Numbered from the stretch's first letter, positions 42,807 through 53,142 are shown. The stretch is 64,000 nucleotides of DNA from JAGNLV01 sp964612145 (GCA_964612145.1 CAZTBP010000006.1:62001-126000); one strand, 5' to 3'. A program made the numbers and translations. The notes: a model not told the origin generated them from the sequence alone.

Positions 42807-43901
42807 ATGATCAAAAAAATAGTGTTTATTGCACTTGTTGCAGGTCTCGTGGGAGGAGTCCTCTTTTTCGCCATCGACGGCGCCGCCAAGAAAGAAGAAG
42901 GCCTCAAGACCGTACCCGTCGAACGCGGCGACATCATAGACAAGGCCCTGGCCATCGGTCGCATCGAACCGGAAAAAGAAATCGCCGTCAAATCCAAAAT
43001 ATCGGGCATTGTCAAGCGGTCCTTCGTTGACATCGGTGACAAGGTCAACGTCGGCGACCCGCTCTTTGACATCGCCCCCGACCCCACCCCCCTTGAATTC
43101 GCCGAGGCCAAACGCCAGGTCGAACTGGCCCAGGTCTCATTTGACAACGCCAAACAGGAATACGGCCGAAGCAAGAGCCTCGCCGACAAACAGCTCATCT
43201 CCAACCAGGAATACGACCGCGAGAAAGCATCCTTCGATGAGGCCGAACTCCGCTTGAAACTCGCCAAAGAAAAACTCTCGCTCATCCAGTCCGGACAGAC
43301 GACCATCGCGGACTTCGAAATCGACAACATCATCAAAGCCCCCATCGCCGGCACCGTTCTGTCCGTGCTGGTCGAGGAGGGCGACCCGGTCGTCCCGCTG
43401 ACTTCCTACCAGGAAGGCACCGAACTTATGACTATCGCCCGGATGGACAACCTGATTTTCAAGGGCAACGTCGATGAAATCGATGTCGGAAAGCTCTCGC
43501 GCGGTATGGAGGTCGAGATTGAAATTGGCGCCCTTCCGAACGAAAAAGTCCCCGGCCGTCTGATCAAAATCTCACCCAAGGCCCACAAGCAGGAAGGCTC
43601 CACCATGTTCGAGGTCGAGATTGAAATCGACGATGTCTCGGGGGCGTTCCTGCGCGCCGGTTACAGCGCCAACGCCGACATTATCATCACCAAAAAAACC
43701 GACATCCTGCTGATCCCGGAGCGCCTCTTGACTATCGAGGACTCCACCGCCTTTGTCGAGGTGCAGGACACTATCGGCGTAGTCACCAAACGTGAAATTG
43801 AAACCGGTCTCTCCGATGGCATCCGAATCGAGATCCAGGACGGTCTTCAGGAGGGCGAACTGCTCGTTGAACGCCCGCCGCGCGAAATCACCGCTGAGTA
43901 A
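42807..43901 (+). CDS. Periplasmic adaptor (HlyD/MacA-type)
   Basis: 364 residues. An N-terminal transmembrane anchor (about 4-24) is followed by the barrel-sandwich hybrid (KSKISGIVKRSFVDIGDKVN), an alpha-helical hairpin (about 95-175) and the lipoyl-type second half DNIIKAPIAGTVLSVLVEEG. The beta-barrel and membrane-proximal domains close the chain. Membrane-fusion proteins of this type link an inner-membrane ABC pump to an outer-membrane channel. It heads a four-gene operon with GGGAG upstream of the ATG; no TolC-like gene is included. Confidence 0.92.
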   Translation: MIKKIVFIALVAGLVGGVLFFAIDGAAKKEEGLKTVPVERGDIIDKALAIGRIEPEKEIAVKSKISGIVKRSFVDIGDKVNVGDPLFDIAPDPTPLEFAEAKRQVELAQVSFDNAKQEYGRSKSLADKQLISNQEYDREKASFDEAELRLKLAKEKLSLIQSGQTTIADFEIDNIIKAPIAGTVLSVLVEEGDPVVPLTSYQEGTELMTIARMDNLIFKGNVDEIDVGKLSRGMEVEIEIGALPNEKVPGRLIKISPKAHKQEGSTMFEVEIEIDDVSGAFLRAGYSANADIIITKKTDILLIPERLLTIEDSTAFVEVQDTIGVVTKREIETGLSDGIRIEIQDGLQEGELLVERPPREITAE

Positions 43902-43919
43902 TCAGGAGCAGGACGACAC

Positions 43920-45158
43920 ATGGTACCGATACAGGTCTTTAAACAGTTCTTCAACGATATCCGTCGCCAGAAGCTCCGGAGCATACTCACCATGTTCGGT
44001 ATCTTCTGGGGCACCTGCTCGATCGTCCTCCTGTTCGCCTTCGGCAAAGGCATCGGCGAGGCGCAGATCAAGTCGCAGAAGGGCATGGGAGAAAATATCG
44101 CGATCGTCTGGCCCGGCATTACTTCCAAAGAATACCAGGGACTCCCCCGTGGCCGGCGAATCAGACCAACCGTCGATGACGTCCGGCTGATCAAGCAGAA
44201 AGCCCAGACGGTCCTCCGCATTTCCCCAGAGTATTCCCGATGGAACGTGAACATGAAATACGAAAAGCAGGAGACCGTTCGCAACATCGTCGGGGTCTGG
44301 CCCGAATTCGGCGAAATGCGCAACCTCATCGCGCAAATGGGTTCGCGCTTCATCAACGACTATGACATGGAAGAAAAACGCCGCGTCGTATTCATCGGCA
44401 ACCTGCTTCGCGACGACCTGTTCGAACCAGGCGAGGATCCCGTCGGCAAAACCGTTCTGATAAACGGTATGCCCTTCACCGTCATCGGCGTGATGAAAGA
44501 AAAGAATCAGGACTCCTCCTATAACGGCCGCGACTCCCGCAAGGCGTTTATCCCCGCCTCGACTTTCAATACCATGTACTCCCAGCGCTACATCAACGAC
44601 TTTGTCATACAGACCCATCCCCATCTCTCGATGGAACAGACCAAAGCCGAAGTCTACGAAATCCTCGGAGCCCGCTACCGCTTTGATCCATCTGACAAAG
44701 AGGCTCTCTCGATCTGGGATACCACCCGAGGCATCGCTTTCCTGAAAAATTTCTTCCTCGCTTTCCAGTCGTTTCTTGTCGGTATCGGCGTCGCCACGCT
44801 CATCACCGGAGGCATCGGCGTCACTAATATCATGAATGTTGTCCTCGAGGAGCGAACCAAAGAGATCGGGATCAAAATGGCCCTTGGCGCCCGCAAGAGC
44901 ACGATCATGATGCAGTTCGTCCTGGAAACACTGTTGATCACCGGCTTTGGCGGCCTGCTCGGCTTCGCCTTCGCCGCCGGGATCGTTGCCATTGTTCCGA
45001 ACTTTGGCGTCGAGGATTACATAGGAACTCCCGGCATCAACTGGTTTGGCAGCCTTATTGCCACCGGTCTGCTGGGCATAGTTGGGTTTGTCGCCGGCAT
45101 TTTCCCGGCCCGACGAGCCGCCAACCTGCAACCGGTACAAGCTCTCAAACTATTCTAA
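43920..45158 (+). CDS. MacB-type ABC permease, first subunit
   Basis: 412 residues. One N-terminal transmembrane helix, a large periplasmic MacB_PCD domain (about 50-270) and three C-terminal helices with the FtsX-like pattern: TGGIGVTNIMNVVLEERTKEIGI, KMALGARKS and FPARRAANLQPVQALK. It should form the mechanotransmission permease with the next gene and the ATPase after it. It starts 18 nt after the adaptor gene. Confidence 0.92.
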   Translation: MVPIQVFKQFFNDIRRQKLRSILTMFGIFWGTCSIVLLFAFGKGIGEAQIKSQKGMGENIAIVWPGITSKEYQGLPRGRRIRPTVDDVRLIKQKAQTVLRISPEYSRWNVNMKYEKQETVRNIVGVWPEFGEMRNLIAQMGSRFINDYDMEEKRRVVFIGNLLRDDLFEPGEDPVGKTVLINGMPFTVIGVMKEKNQDSSYNGRDSRKAFIPASTFNTMYSQRYINDFVIQTHPHLSMEQTKAEVYEILGARYRFDPSDKEALSIWDTTRGIAFLKNFFLAFQSFLVGIGVATLITGGIGVTNIMNVVLEERTKEIGIKMALGARKSTIMMQFVLETLLITGFGGLLGFAFAAGIVAIVPNFGVEDYIGTPGINWFGSLIATGLLGIVGFVAGIFPARRAANLQPVQALKLF

Positions 45159-45162
45159 GACG

Positions 45163-46413
45163 ATGATAAATCTCGCAACGATATACAACGTCTTCCTGCG
45201 GGACTTCCGCAAGCAGAAGAAACGCATTACCCTGACCCTCATCGCCCTCGCCTGGGGAACGATATCGATCATGCTCTTGCTGGCATTCGGCGAAGGTCTC
45301 CAGCAGCAGCTGACCAAAAACCGGGCCGGTCTCGGCGAAGGAATCGCGATCCTCTGGGGCGGCCAGACTACCATCCCCTACAAAGGCATGGGCAAGGGTC
45401 GCCGTATTCCTCTGCACAAGGAAGACGTCAACTACCTTCGGGAACGCGTCTCCGGCCTGCAATACATCGGCGGCGAATACCATCGCTGGGGTGTGGAGGT
45501 CCGCTACGACGACAAGATTCTCAGTGAACATATCAACGGCATCCCCCCGAATTATGAATATATGCGGGCGCACATCCCCATGATGGGCGGCCGCATGATC
45601 AACGATCTCGATATGCAGAAAAAACGCCGTGTCGTCTTCATCGGCCATGATCTCAAAGAACGCCTTTTCGGCGACGAGGACCCCATCGGAAAACAGATAT
45701 TCCTGAACAGCATGCCCTTTACCGTCGTCGGCGTCAATATTGACAAGATGCAGATGAGCTCCTATTCCGGACAGGATAGCGACAAAGCCTCGATCCCGGC
45801 CACCACCTTCGAGGCCGTCTTCGGTGACCCGTACCTCGACAACATCGTCTACCAGCCGGCCAACATCAAAGAAATGAAACAGGTCGAAAGACGGATATAC
45901 GAAGCCATGGCCGCAAAGTATAAATTCGATCCCACCGACGAGCGGGCCTTGTCGATCTGGGACGTCGCCGAATCCGCCCGTCAGTTCAACAACATCTTGA
46001 TCGGCCTGAAAATGTTCCTCGGCATAATCGGCGGCCTGACCCTGCTGATCGCCGGCGTTGGCGTGGCCAACATCATGTACGTCTCGATAAAAGAACGAAC
46101 TCGTGAGATAGGCATCAAAATGGCCGTCGGCGCGCGCCGAAGCTACATCCTCGCCCAGTTTCTGATCGAGGCGTTGCTGATAACATTCTTCGGCGGCTTT
46201 GGCGGCATGTCGATCAGCTACATCCTGACCGAGGGCTTCAAGCGAATACCGCTTCAGTCCGATGTCCTCGACTTCATGGGCCGCCCGACTGTCTCAGCCG
46301 AGGTCGGTATCATCGTAATCAGTATTCTCGGCATCATGGGGCTGGCCTCCGGGTTCTTCCCCGCCCTGAAAGCCGCCTCGGTCAACCCGGTTGAATCGCT
46401 GCGGTACGAGTAA
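45163..46413 (+). CDS. MacB-type ABC permease, second subunit
   Basis: About 416 residues from ATG 45163, four nt after the first permease stop; the upstream extension overlaps that gene and is not real. The same layout: one helix, periplasmic MacB_PCD domain, three helices and the FtsX motif ANIMYVSIKERTREIGIKMA. Two distinct permeases with one ATPase suggest a heterodimeric pump. The first permease's periplasmic domain shares the GRR-I and MGxRxINDxDM(E/Q)xKRRVVFIG pattern with this one, so the pair arose by duplication. Confidence 0.9.
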   Translation: MINLATIYNVFLRDFRKQKKRITLTLIALAWGTISIMLLLAFGEGLQQQLTKNRAGLGEGIAILWGGQTTIPYKGMGKGRRIPLHKEDVNYLRERVSGLQYIGGEYHRWGVEVRYDDKILSEHINGIPPNYEYMRAHIPMMGGRMINDLDMQKKRRVVFIGHDLKERLFGDEDPIGKQIFLNSMPFTVVGVNIDKMQMSSYSGQDSDKASIPATTFEAVFGDPYLDNIVYQPANIKEMKQVERRIYEAMAAKYKFDPTDERALSIWDVAESARQFNNILIGLKMFLGIIGGLTLLIAGVGVANIMYVSIKERTREIGIKMAVGARRSYILAQFLIEALLITFFGGFGGMSISYILTEGFKRIPLQSDVLDFMGRPTVSAEVGIIVISILGIMGLASGFFPALKAASVNPVESLRYE

Positions 46414-46440
46414 CAGGAGAGATAAACGGAGACTTTAGCA

Positions 46441-47136
46441 ATGATAGAACTGCGCAACGTTGTAAAAGAGTACCGAACTGGAAAAATATCCTTCAAAGCA
46501 CTCAAAGGGGTCAGCCTCAATATCGACCGGGGCGCATATCTGGCCATTGTCGGGCCCTCCGGCTCCGGCAAGTCGACCATGATGAATCTTATCGGCTGTC
46601 TCGATGTGCCTTCCGATGGCGACTATTTCCTCGACGGCAAACCGGTCCGCAAGATGACGTCCAACCAGCTCGCCGACCTCCGCAACAAGCGCATCGGGTT
46701 CGTCTTTCAGGCGTTCAACCTCCTCCCCTACGCCACCGCCTTTGAAAACGTCGAGGTCCCCCTGCTGTTCGGCAAGGTTCCCGCGAAACTGCGCCGCAAA
46801 CGGATCATGGAAGTACTCTCCCAGGTTGGCCTCGCCGACAAAGCCGACAACAAACCGACTGAGATGTCCGGCGGCGAGATGCAGCGAGTCGCCATCGCCC
46901 GCGCCCTGGCCAACGAACCGGAAATCATCCTCGCCGATGAACCGACCGGCAACCTCGATACCGTCTCCGGCGGCGCGATTATTAAGTTGTTCGATGATCT
47001 CTGGAAACGGGGCAAGACCGTGATCATGATCACCCACGATATGAATATTGCCAAACGTGCTCCGCGCGTTGTGAAGATCAAGGACGGCCTGATCGAACAA
47101 GACGGCTACGTACCCGAAAGTGCCGTTGCCAAATAG
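46441..47136 (+). CDS. ABC transporter ATPase (LolD/MacB-type)
   Basis: 231 residues. Walker A GPSGSGKST, Q-loop VFQAFNLLPYATAFEN, signature MSGGEMQRVAIARAL, Walker B IILADEPTGNLD and H-loop MITHD are all present. The LolD/MacB-type marker EPTGNLD fits export of substrates from the periplasm or inner membrane. It completes the adaptor-permease-permease-ATPase operon and pairs with both permeases. Confidence 0.95.
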   Translation: MIELRNVVKEYRTGKISFKALKGVSLNIDRGAYLAIVGPSGSGKSTMMNLIGCLDVPSDGDYFLDGKPVRKMTSNQLADLRNKRIGFVFQAFNLLPYATAFENVEVPLLFGKVPAKLRRKRIMEVLSQVGLADKADNKPTEMSGGEMQRVAIARALANEPEIILADEPTGNLDTVSGGAIIKLFDDLWKRGKTVIMITHDMNIAKRAPRVVKIKDGLIEQDGYVPESAVAK

Positions 47137-47203
47137 GCCACACATCGAAAGCACAAAGTAAAACGGCGTTCCCAAACGCCCTGCGACGCAAGATGACGCC
47201 AAT

Positions 47204-47236
47204 CGAAAAGGGGACCGGCTTTCCGGTCCCCTTTCG
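47204..47236 (+). terminator. Hairpin after the ABC export operon
   Basis: A near-perfect GC-rich stem (GAAAAGGGGACCGG / CCGGTCCCCTTTC, small bulge) with a CTTT loop, 68 nt after the ATPase stop. No long T run, so it may be a weak or factor-assisted terminator. Confidence 0.5.
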
Positions 47237-47322
47237 ACTGCGAAAAAGGAGGCGAACAACGCGTTGCGGATAGAGCGCTGTCAGTATCCAGCCGCACGCT
47301 GACAAGGAATCTTAGGCGTGAT

Positions 47323-47398
47323 CCCTGGCAGGGAACCTTTCCCCAGCAGGGAACCTTGCCCCGGGCCGGGATCTCGTCCCTGGCCGGAGACTGAGTCT
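47323..47398. repeat. Degenerate 18-19 bp tandem repeat
   Basis: Four imperfect units each beginning around CAGGGAACCTT, CAGGGAACCTT, CCGGGATCTCG and CCGGAGACTGA, with spacings of 18, 19 and 18 nt. It lies between the ABC operon and the VWA gene and overlaps no convincing gene. Probably a minisatellite remnant. Confidence 0.5.
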
Positions 47399-47399
47399 T

Positions 47400-49298
47400 C
47401 TACTTCTCGGCCAACCCCTCCTCAAACTGCCGAGCCTTTGAAATGAGATTTAAAAATTCGATCACCTCGGGCGAGTCATTTTCGACCGACACTTCCTTCG
47501 CCACCGCCATGACCTCATCGAGGCTGGATTCCTTCGCCCAGTGGGACTTGCGAAGAATTTCCGCAAATTCCGCCGCCGCGGCAGCCAGCTTGAGATCGGT
47601 CGAGGCCGAAGCAAACGCTGCGTTGAATACCCGGCCGTCAAACGCCTGGCGAACTTCCGTCACTTCACCGTGGTCGGGATCTTTGTACCGGACATATACC
47701 GTGCCCATGTCAATACGGTCGCTGGTTTCGGTCGGACGATCCCAGAACTTGATCTCGTACAGCGCCGTCACCTCGTGCCCGGAACCGATCTCGCCGCCGT
47801 CCTCTTTGTCGTCGCGGAACTTGTCGTCGTCGACATCGCGGTTCTCATATCCCAGCAATCGATAACTGCGGACATAGTCCGGGTTGAAATCGACCTGGAT
47901 CTTTACATCGCGCGCGATCACCTGGAGAGTCCCGGTCAGGTTGTCGACAAAAATGCGACGGGCCTCGGCAATATCATCAACATAGGCATAGAACCCATTA
48001 CCCTTGTTGCCGAGCTTCTCCATCAGGACATCGTTGTAGTTGCCCATGCCGAAACCGACCGTCGTCAGCGTAATGCCGCGCTCGGCATATGATTTGATCT
48101 GCTTGAGGATATCATCCGGTCCGGTCCGGCCGACATTGGCCACGCCGTCGGAGCAGAGAATAATCCGATTAATTTTGCCCTTTTCAAACATCCGGCCAGC
48201 CATCTCATACCCCAGCCGAAGACCTTCTTCGGCATTGGTCGCGCCATTTGGAGCCAGCCGCTCGATAGCCGAGAGAATCTCGTACCGCTGCGCAATGCCA
48301 GTCGGCGGTAGATAAACTTCACCGCGCGAACCGTACACAACGATCCCCACCCGGTCACGCTGATCAAGCTGATCGACCAGTTCCCGCAGGGCTCGCTTCA
48401 CCAGACCCAGCCGGTCCTCACGGCTCATCGACCCCGAAATATCAATCACGAAAACCAGATTTGCCGGTTTGCGATCCTCCGGCCGGACCTCCTGCCCTTT
48501 GATCCCCACCCGGAGCAACCGGGTGTTCTGGCCGAAATACGACGGCGCCCCGTCCATGTAAATCCGAAACGCCTCATCCGACGGCGCCGGGTAGTTATAA
48601 TCAAAGTGGTTCACGAACTCTTCGGTCCGGACGGCATCGTTGTTCGGCAGATGCCCGCCTTCGAGATACGACCGCGCCATTATATAAGAAGCATCATCGA
48701 CATCGATAGCGAACGTCGAGAGGTGGTCATCCTCGGTATCGACAAATGGGTTGACGCCGTGGTTCTTAAAGAACATAGCGTCGTACGGCTCCCCGTTGAC
48801 AATGGCGGTGCCGCCGTGAGCGGGCGGGTACGGCGGCGCATATGGAATAGAAAAACTCGGCTCGCCTTTTCCGACGATCGTGGCCTGATTCGATACTCCA
48901 TACATTTTCAGTTGATCCTGTCTGCCTGTCACCTTGATCGGCTCTCTTAGGTCCGCAGATTTCTTCTTTAGTTGATAATCAAACTTCACCGTCGAATCCG
49001 CTTCGACCGTCACCTTACGGACCTCAATGCTCTGATACTCGAGATGAGAAATCCTGATAGTGTGGGTTCCAGGGACAACTTGTTGAATTACGAACTTACC
49101 GTCGAAGTCCGTCTGGGCACCGAGTTGGGTGCCTACTACCAGCACCGAAGCGCCAATTACAGGATCTCCCGTCTCAGCATCCGTAATTGTCCCGGCAATC
49201 CTGCCGGTCGCGGCGCTGCTGGCGTTCAGCCAGGTCCCGATCGCAAAAAGGATGGCGGCCAGGACAATCATTGCAATAGTTCTTGAACGGGGGCGCAT
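47400..49298 (-). CDS. Secreted von Willebrand A-domain protein with carboxypeptidase-like domain
   Basis: 632 residues with a signal peptide. A CarboxypepD_reg-like beta-sandwich (about 33-110: GRIAGTITDAETGDPVIGASVLV) is followed by a linker and the YfbK-type block (FAIDVDDASYIMARSYLEGG). The VWA domain has the metal site DISGSM (about 285) plus T and D positions (NGATNAEEGL, SDGVAN). A DUF3520-type C-terminus closes it. This is the common architecture of stand-alone surface VWA proteins. AGGAGG precedes the ATG. Confidence 0.93.
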   Translation of the reverse strand: MRPRSRTIAMIVLAAILFAIGTWLNASSAATGRIAGTITDAETGDPVIGASVLVVGTQLGAQTDFDGKFVIQQVVPGTHTIRISHLEYQSIEVRKVTVEADSTVKFDYQLKKKSADLREPIKVTGRQDQLKMYGVSNQATIVGKGEPSFSIPYAPPYPPAHGGTAIVNGEPYDAMFFKNHGVNPFVDTEDDHLSTFAIDVDDASYIMARSYLEGGHLPNNDAVRTEEFVNHFDYNYPAPSDEAFRIYMDGAPSYFGQNTRLLRVGIKGQEVRPEDRKPANLVFVIDISGSMSREDRLGLVKRALRELVDQLDQRDRVGIVVYGSRGEVYLPPTGIAQRYEILSAIERLAPNGATNAEEGLRLGYEMAGRMFEKGKINRIILCSDGVANVGRTGPDDILKQIKSYAERGITLTTVGFGMGNYNDVLMEKLGNKGNGFYAYVDDIAEARRIFVDNLTGTLQVIARDVKIQVDFNPDYVRSYRLLGYENRDVDDDKFRDDKEDGGEIGSGHEVTALYEIKFWDRPTETSDRIDMGTVYVRYKDPDHGEVTEVRQAFDGRVFNAAFASASTDLKLAAAAAEFAEILRKSHWAKESSLDEVMAVAKEVSVENDSPEVIEFLNLISKARQFEEGLAEK

Positions 49299-49480
49299 AC
49301 TCCACCTCCTGTCTCTGAAAGTGAGCGAGTTTTTGATGTTTTTAAGTGTCTCTGAGGGGAATACACGGAACCGACGGGCTTCTTCCGGAAAATGTGTAAC
49401 AGGGTTACAGCCAATCCGAGAAGCCGCCTTCTGCCAGTCGGTTACGACTGAAATACAATTCGTAATAATATACGAGTCAC

Positions 49481-49511
49481 AAAAAAAAGGCAGGCCCGAT
49501 TCGAGCCTGCC
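49481..49511 (-). terminator. Intrinsic terminator of the ABC exporter operon
   Basis: GGCAGGC / GCCTGCC stem with a 9-nt loop, followed on the minus strand by T8, 25 nt after the ABC exporter stop. Confidence 0.93.
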
Positions 49512-49535
49512 CTGTCTCTCATTATAGAGCGTTCT

Positions 49536-51329
49536 TTACGACTTTACCTGCTCCTCGAGCTGATACCTCCGGTAAATCCGGGCGTAGTCGCCGCCCGCTT
49601 CGATCAGCCGCGAATGAGGACCAACTTCGACCACCCGACCGTCATCGAACACCAAGATCGTATCCGCCCGCTCAAGTGTATCCGGACGGTGCGTGATCAG
49701 CATCGCCGTCATCCCCGGCATCACCTCGTGGAGACGATCCCAGAGCCGCGCCTCGGTCCGCGAATCCAGCGCGCTGGTGCAGTCGTCCAGAATCAGGATC
49801 TTCGGCTTGCCCACCAGCGCCCTGGCCAGGGCCAGCCGCTGCTTCTGACCACCGGAGATTGATACGCCGCGTGTCCCGATTTCGGTCTCGATCCCTTTTG
49901 GGAAGGTCTCGATATCGGTCCGAAGCTGCGCGACATCAATCGCCCACTCCAGCAGTTCGTCGTCGATACCCTCTCGGCCGAACAGGATGTTGTTACGCAC
50001 CGTGTCCGAAAACAGCACCGGCTCCTGCGGCACATAGCCGATATAGCGACGAAGTTCAGCAAGCCTGTATTCGCGAAGGTCCTTGCCGTCGAGCTTCACC
50101 ACGCCGCCGGTCGGGTCGACCAGCCGAGGCACCAGATTCACCAGCCAGCTCTTACCCGAACCCACTTTGCCCACAATCGCGACCGTCTGCCCCGGTTCGA
50201 CATCGAACGACACCTCGCTGAGTATGTCTCGCGACATTCCGTCGAACGCAAAACTGACCTTCTCAAATACCAATCCACTGCCGGAGCCGTTCGGGCTGAT
50301 CCGGCCACCGTCGCCAACCATTGCCGGAACATCCTCGAGCTCCTTCAGCCGGTCAATCGACACCGCCGACTGCCGCGACTTGACCAAAAACTGCCCGATA
50401 TCAAACATCGGGAATACCAGCCACGTCGCGTACGCCACAAACGCCGCGATATCTCCAACCGTCAAATCCGAGTACAACGCCCGGTAGCCGCCGACCACCA
50501 GCACAATCACGACCGCAAACTGCCAGATCGAATGATACAGCGAGTCCACCACCGCTGTGATTCTCACCGCGCTGATTTCGGCCGTCCGACGGTCCTCGGC
50601 GGCATCCTTGAACTTCAGCTTCTGTGCCTTCTCGCGTACATACGCCTTGACCACCCGGATTCCCGAAAGACAGGCTTCCATCACGTCATTGAAAGTCGAT
50701 ATCCGTTTCTGCAGATGATCGTACCGCTCATCGAGCAGCGACGATGTCTTGAAGAAGACAATTATCAGCAGCGGCAGCGGCCCGACAATCCACGCCGTCA
50801 GCACCGGGTCCATCCGGACCATCATAAAAAGAATGAACGTTACCGTCAAAAGCGCCTCGTAGAACCGGAAAATCCCTGAGCACGCAAACCACGACAGCTT
50901 TTCCTGCACATCGTCGGTCATACGCGTGACAAGATCCCCCGTCCGGAACTGGTTAAAGAAGTTCGGACCCTTGGTCGTGATCCGGTCAAACGCATCCTGC
51001 CGGAAATGCCACTCCAATCGGCAGTTCATCCACGCCCGGCTGGACTGGAACACCGCATAGAGCCCGTGTGAAAACAGTCCGAGGATGAGAAAACACACGG
51101 CAAACGTCACCGGTACCGACAGATCGTACCCGGCGCCGAAATCAGCCACCATAGTCGACAGCCAGTTATCAGGCACCCTGCCGTTTTCGAGATAGTCTAC
51201 CGTGAACCCGATCAGGCGGAACAGCACTACGTGCAACGCCACCTGGATCGGCGTTAGCAAGATCAGGAGCATCATCACCCCCGGATAGTGCCGGTAGTAA
51301 CTCCACAGCCATCTTATTTTATCCCGCAT
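49536..51329 (-). CDS. ABC exporter subunit with degenerate catalytic site
   Basis: 597 residues: six N-terminal transmembrane helices and a C-terminal ATPase. Walker A GKVGSGKSW, canonical signature SISGGQKQRLALARAL, and Walker B LILDDCTSALD, where the catalytic Glu is replaced by Asp. The D-loop and H-loop are present (LITHRPDTL). In heterodimeric exporters such as BmrCD and TM287/288, one subunit has this Asp substitution while its signature remains intact. The gene overlaps the partner by 11 bp, so the two form a coupled heterodimer. Confidence 0.93.
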   Translation of the reverse strand: MRDKIRWLWSYYRHYPGVMMLLILLTPIQVALHVVLFRLIGFTVDYLENGRVPDNWLSTMVADFGAGYDLSVPVTFAVCFLILGLFSHGLYAVFQSSRAWMNCRLEWHFRQDAFDRITTKGPNFFNQFRTGDLVTRMTDDVQEKLSWFACSGIFRFYEALLTVTFILFMMVRMDPVLTAWIVGPLPLLIIVFFKTSSLLDERYDHLQKRISTFNDVMEACLSGIRVVKAYVREKAQKLKFKDAAEDRRTAEISAVRITAVVDSLYHSIWQFAVVIVLVVGGYRALYSDLTVGDIAAFVAYATWLVFPMFDIGQFLVKSRQSAVSIDRLKELEDVPAMVGDGGRISPNGSGSGLVFEKVSFAFDGMSRDILSEVSFDVEPGQTVAIVGKVGSGKSWLVNLVPRLVDPTGGVVKLDGKDLREYRLAELRRYIGYVPQEPVLFSDTVRNNILFGREGIDDELLEWAIDVAQLRTDIETFPKGIETEIGTRGVSISGGQKQRLALARALVGKPKILILDDCTSALDSRTEARLWDRLHEVMPGMTAMLITHRPDTLERADTILVFDDGRVVEVGPHSRLIEAGGDYARIYRRYQLEEQVKS

Positions 51330-53142
51330 TGGGTGCTACTCCATTCTTATGCTTGAACTGAAGGTGGAACAGCTTTGAATAGTAGCCGTCCGCCAGTATC
51401 AGTTCCGTATGCGTCCCGCGCTCTATAATCTCACCCTTCCTGATCACCAGGATCTGGTCGACATCCAAAATCGTCGACAGCCGGTGCGCGATTATCAGCG
51501 AGGTCCGCCCCGTCATTAGTTTTTTCAGCGATCCCTGAATCGTTCGCTCCGTCTCGGGATCAACCGAGCTGGTCGCTTCATCCAGAATCAGCACTTCCGG
51601 ATCAATCGCCAGCGCCCGCGCAAATGAGAGCAGCTGCCGTTCGCCGCGGCTGAAATTCGACCCGCGCTCGGAAACTTCGGTCTCGTAACCGTTATCCAGC
51701 CGCCGGATGAAATCGTCGGCCGCAACTGTCCCGGCCGCCGACTCGATCCGCTCCCGGCTTATCGACTCTGACTCCAGGCCGATATTCGACGCAACATCGC
51801 CCGGGAACAGGATGATATCCTGCAGCACCAGCGCAAACTGTTTGCGAAGATCAGCCAGGCGCAGGTCCCGAAGATCCACGCCGTCAATCGTGATTCGCCC
51901 CTTCTGCGGATCGTACATCCGCAGCAGCAGGTTGATCACGGTCGATTTCCCGCCGCCGGTGACACCGGCCAGCGCGATCCGCTTACCGGCCGGGATCTCA
52001 AACGACACATCGCGAAGCACCCAGTTCTCGTCATCGGTGTATGAAAACCATACGTTCTCGAACCGGATTGCTTGGTTCAGGCCGGGCCACTCAACCGGAT
52101 TGGCCGGATCAAGTACTTTCGGCTGCACTCGAAGCAGCGCGAAGATCCGCCGCGCCCCGGCGATACCCTTCTGGAACACACCCAGCTGATCAGCCGTCCG
52201 CGCGATAGGATCAAACTCCTTCCAGATCAGGGTAATGATCATGATGACCTTGCCCGCTGTGATGCCCCAAATCGATCCCAGCAACAGCACCAGCCCGATC
52301 TTCACCCATTCAAAATAGAACAGGATATTGAAAAAGATCGTGACCGACATGTTGGCAAATGCGTCCTCGGTAAATTTCCGCTGGTTATTGTGATAGACCC
52401 GCCGGCGGGCATAGTCACCTCGATGGAAAATCTGCACGATCGACATCCCCGCCAGGAACTCCGTCAGCGAGGCCGTCACTTCGGCCATGCGCTTGCGCAC
52501 CTCGAGGAACCGATGCGTCGTCAGCTTATGAAAGATGTATATCAGCAGCGCCAGGACCGGGATAAACAACAACAGCACCAGCGCTAACTTCCAGTCATAA
52601 TAGAAAAGGATGCTGTAAATCCCAACCACCAGCAGCACATCACCGATCACAAGCACAACCGTGTTGGTAAACAACAAGCGCAGCGACTCGGTATCCGACT
52701 CGACCCGCGCCATCAACCGTCCGACCGGCTGTTTGTCGAAAAATGATATGTCCAGCGAAAGGATATGCTCAAACAGCCTGCGTTTTAGCGCCAGCATCAC
52801 GTTCTGCCCGATCGTCTCGAGCCGCACCCGCATCAGATACTCAAATATAACTGAGAATACCTGCATCCCGACTATGACCAGGCCGATATACAACAGCGGC
52901 GCGAACTCCCGAACCGCAGGCGGCAGTGTCAACTGCTCCCGAATCGGACCATCGATCGCCTTCTGGAGTAGAACGGGCCACGTCAGCGTCAGTACCTTCG
53001 CGGAAACAAGAAGGCCGAGACACACACCCAGCGCTTTCTTATGGACCTTGAGAAACGGGATGAGCTTGCCGAACGCCTTTGAGACACTTACGTCCTGTTC
53101 CTCTTTGCCTATCGATTCATTCTCGTAAAAATCTGAAGTCAT
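51319..53142 (-). CDS. ABC exporter subunit with active Walker B and altered signature
   Basis: 607 residues. Six transmembrane helices, then an ATPase with Walker A AGVTGGGKSTV, a changed signature NFSRGERQLLSFARAL (canonical LSGGQ becomes FSRGE) and Walker B LILDEATSSVDPE with the catalytic Glu. This complements the neighbouring subunit: the degenerate signature here would face the Asp-containing site there, giving one active and one silent ATP site, as in BmrCD/TM287-288. It is the first structural gene after the attenuator leader. Substrate unknown, probably drugs or lipids. Confidence 0.93.
   Translation of the reverse strand: MTSDFYENESIGKEEQDVSVSKAFGKLIPFLKVHKKALGVCLGLLVSAKVLTLTWPVLLQKAIDGPIREQLTLPPAVREFAPLLYIGLVIVGMQVFSVIFEYLMRVRLETIGQNVMLALKRRLFEHILSLDISFFDKQPVGRLMARVESDTESLRLLFTNTVVLVIGDVLLVVGIYSILFYYDWKLALVLLLFIPVLALLIYIFHKLTTHRFLEVRKRMAEVTASLTEFLAGMSIVQIFHRGDYARRRVYHNNQRKFTEDAFANMSVTIFFNILFYFEWVKIGLVLLLGSIWGITAGKVIMIITLIWKEFDPIARTADQLGVFQKGIAGARRIFALLRVQPKVLDPANPVEWPGLNQAIRFENVWFSYTDDENWVLRDVSFEIPAGKRIALAGVTGGGKSTVINLLLRMYDPQKGRITIDGVDLRDLRLADLRKQFALVLQDIILFPGDVASNIGLESESISRERIESAAGTVAADDFIRRLDNGYETEVSERGSNFSRGERQLLSFARALAIDPEVLILDEATSSVDPETERTIQGSLKKLMTGRTSLIIAHRLSTILDVDQILVIRKGEIIERGTHTELILADGYYSKLFHLQFKHKNGVAPNAG

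Noticed and set aside
43902..45140. 412-codon minus-strand frame over the first ABC permease
   Set aside because: Antisense to an intact MacB permease; no ribosome-binding site or family resemblance.
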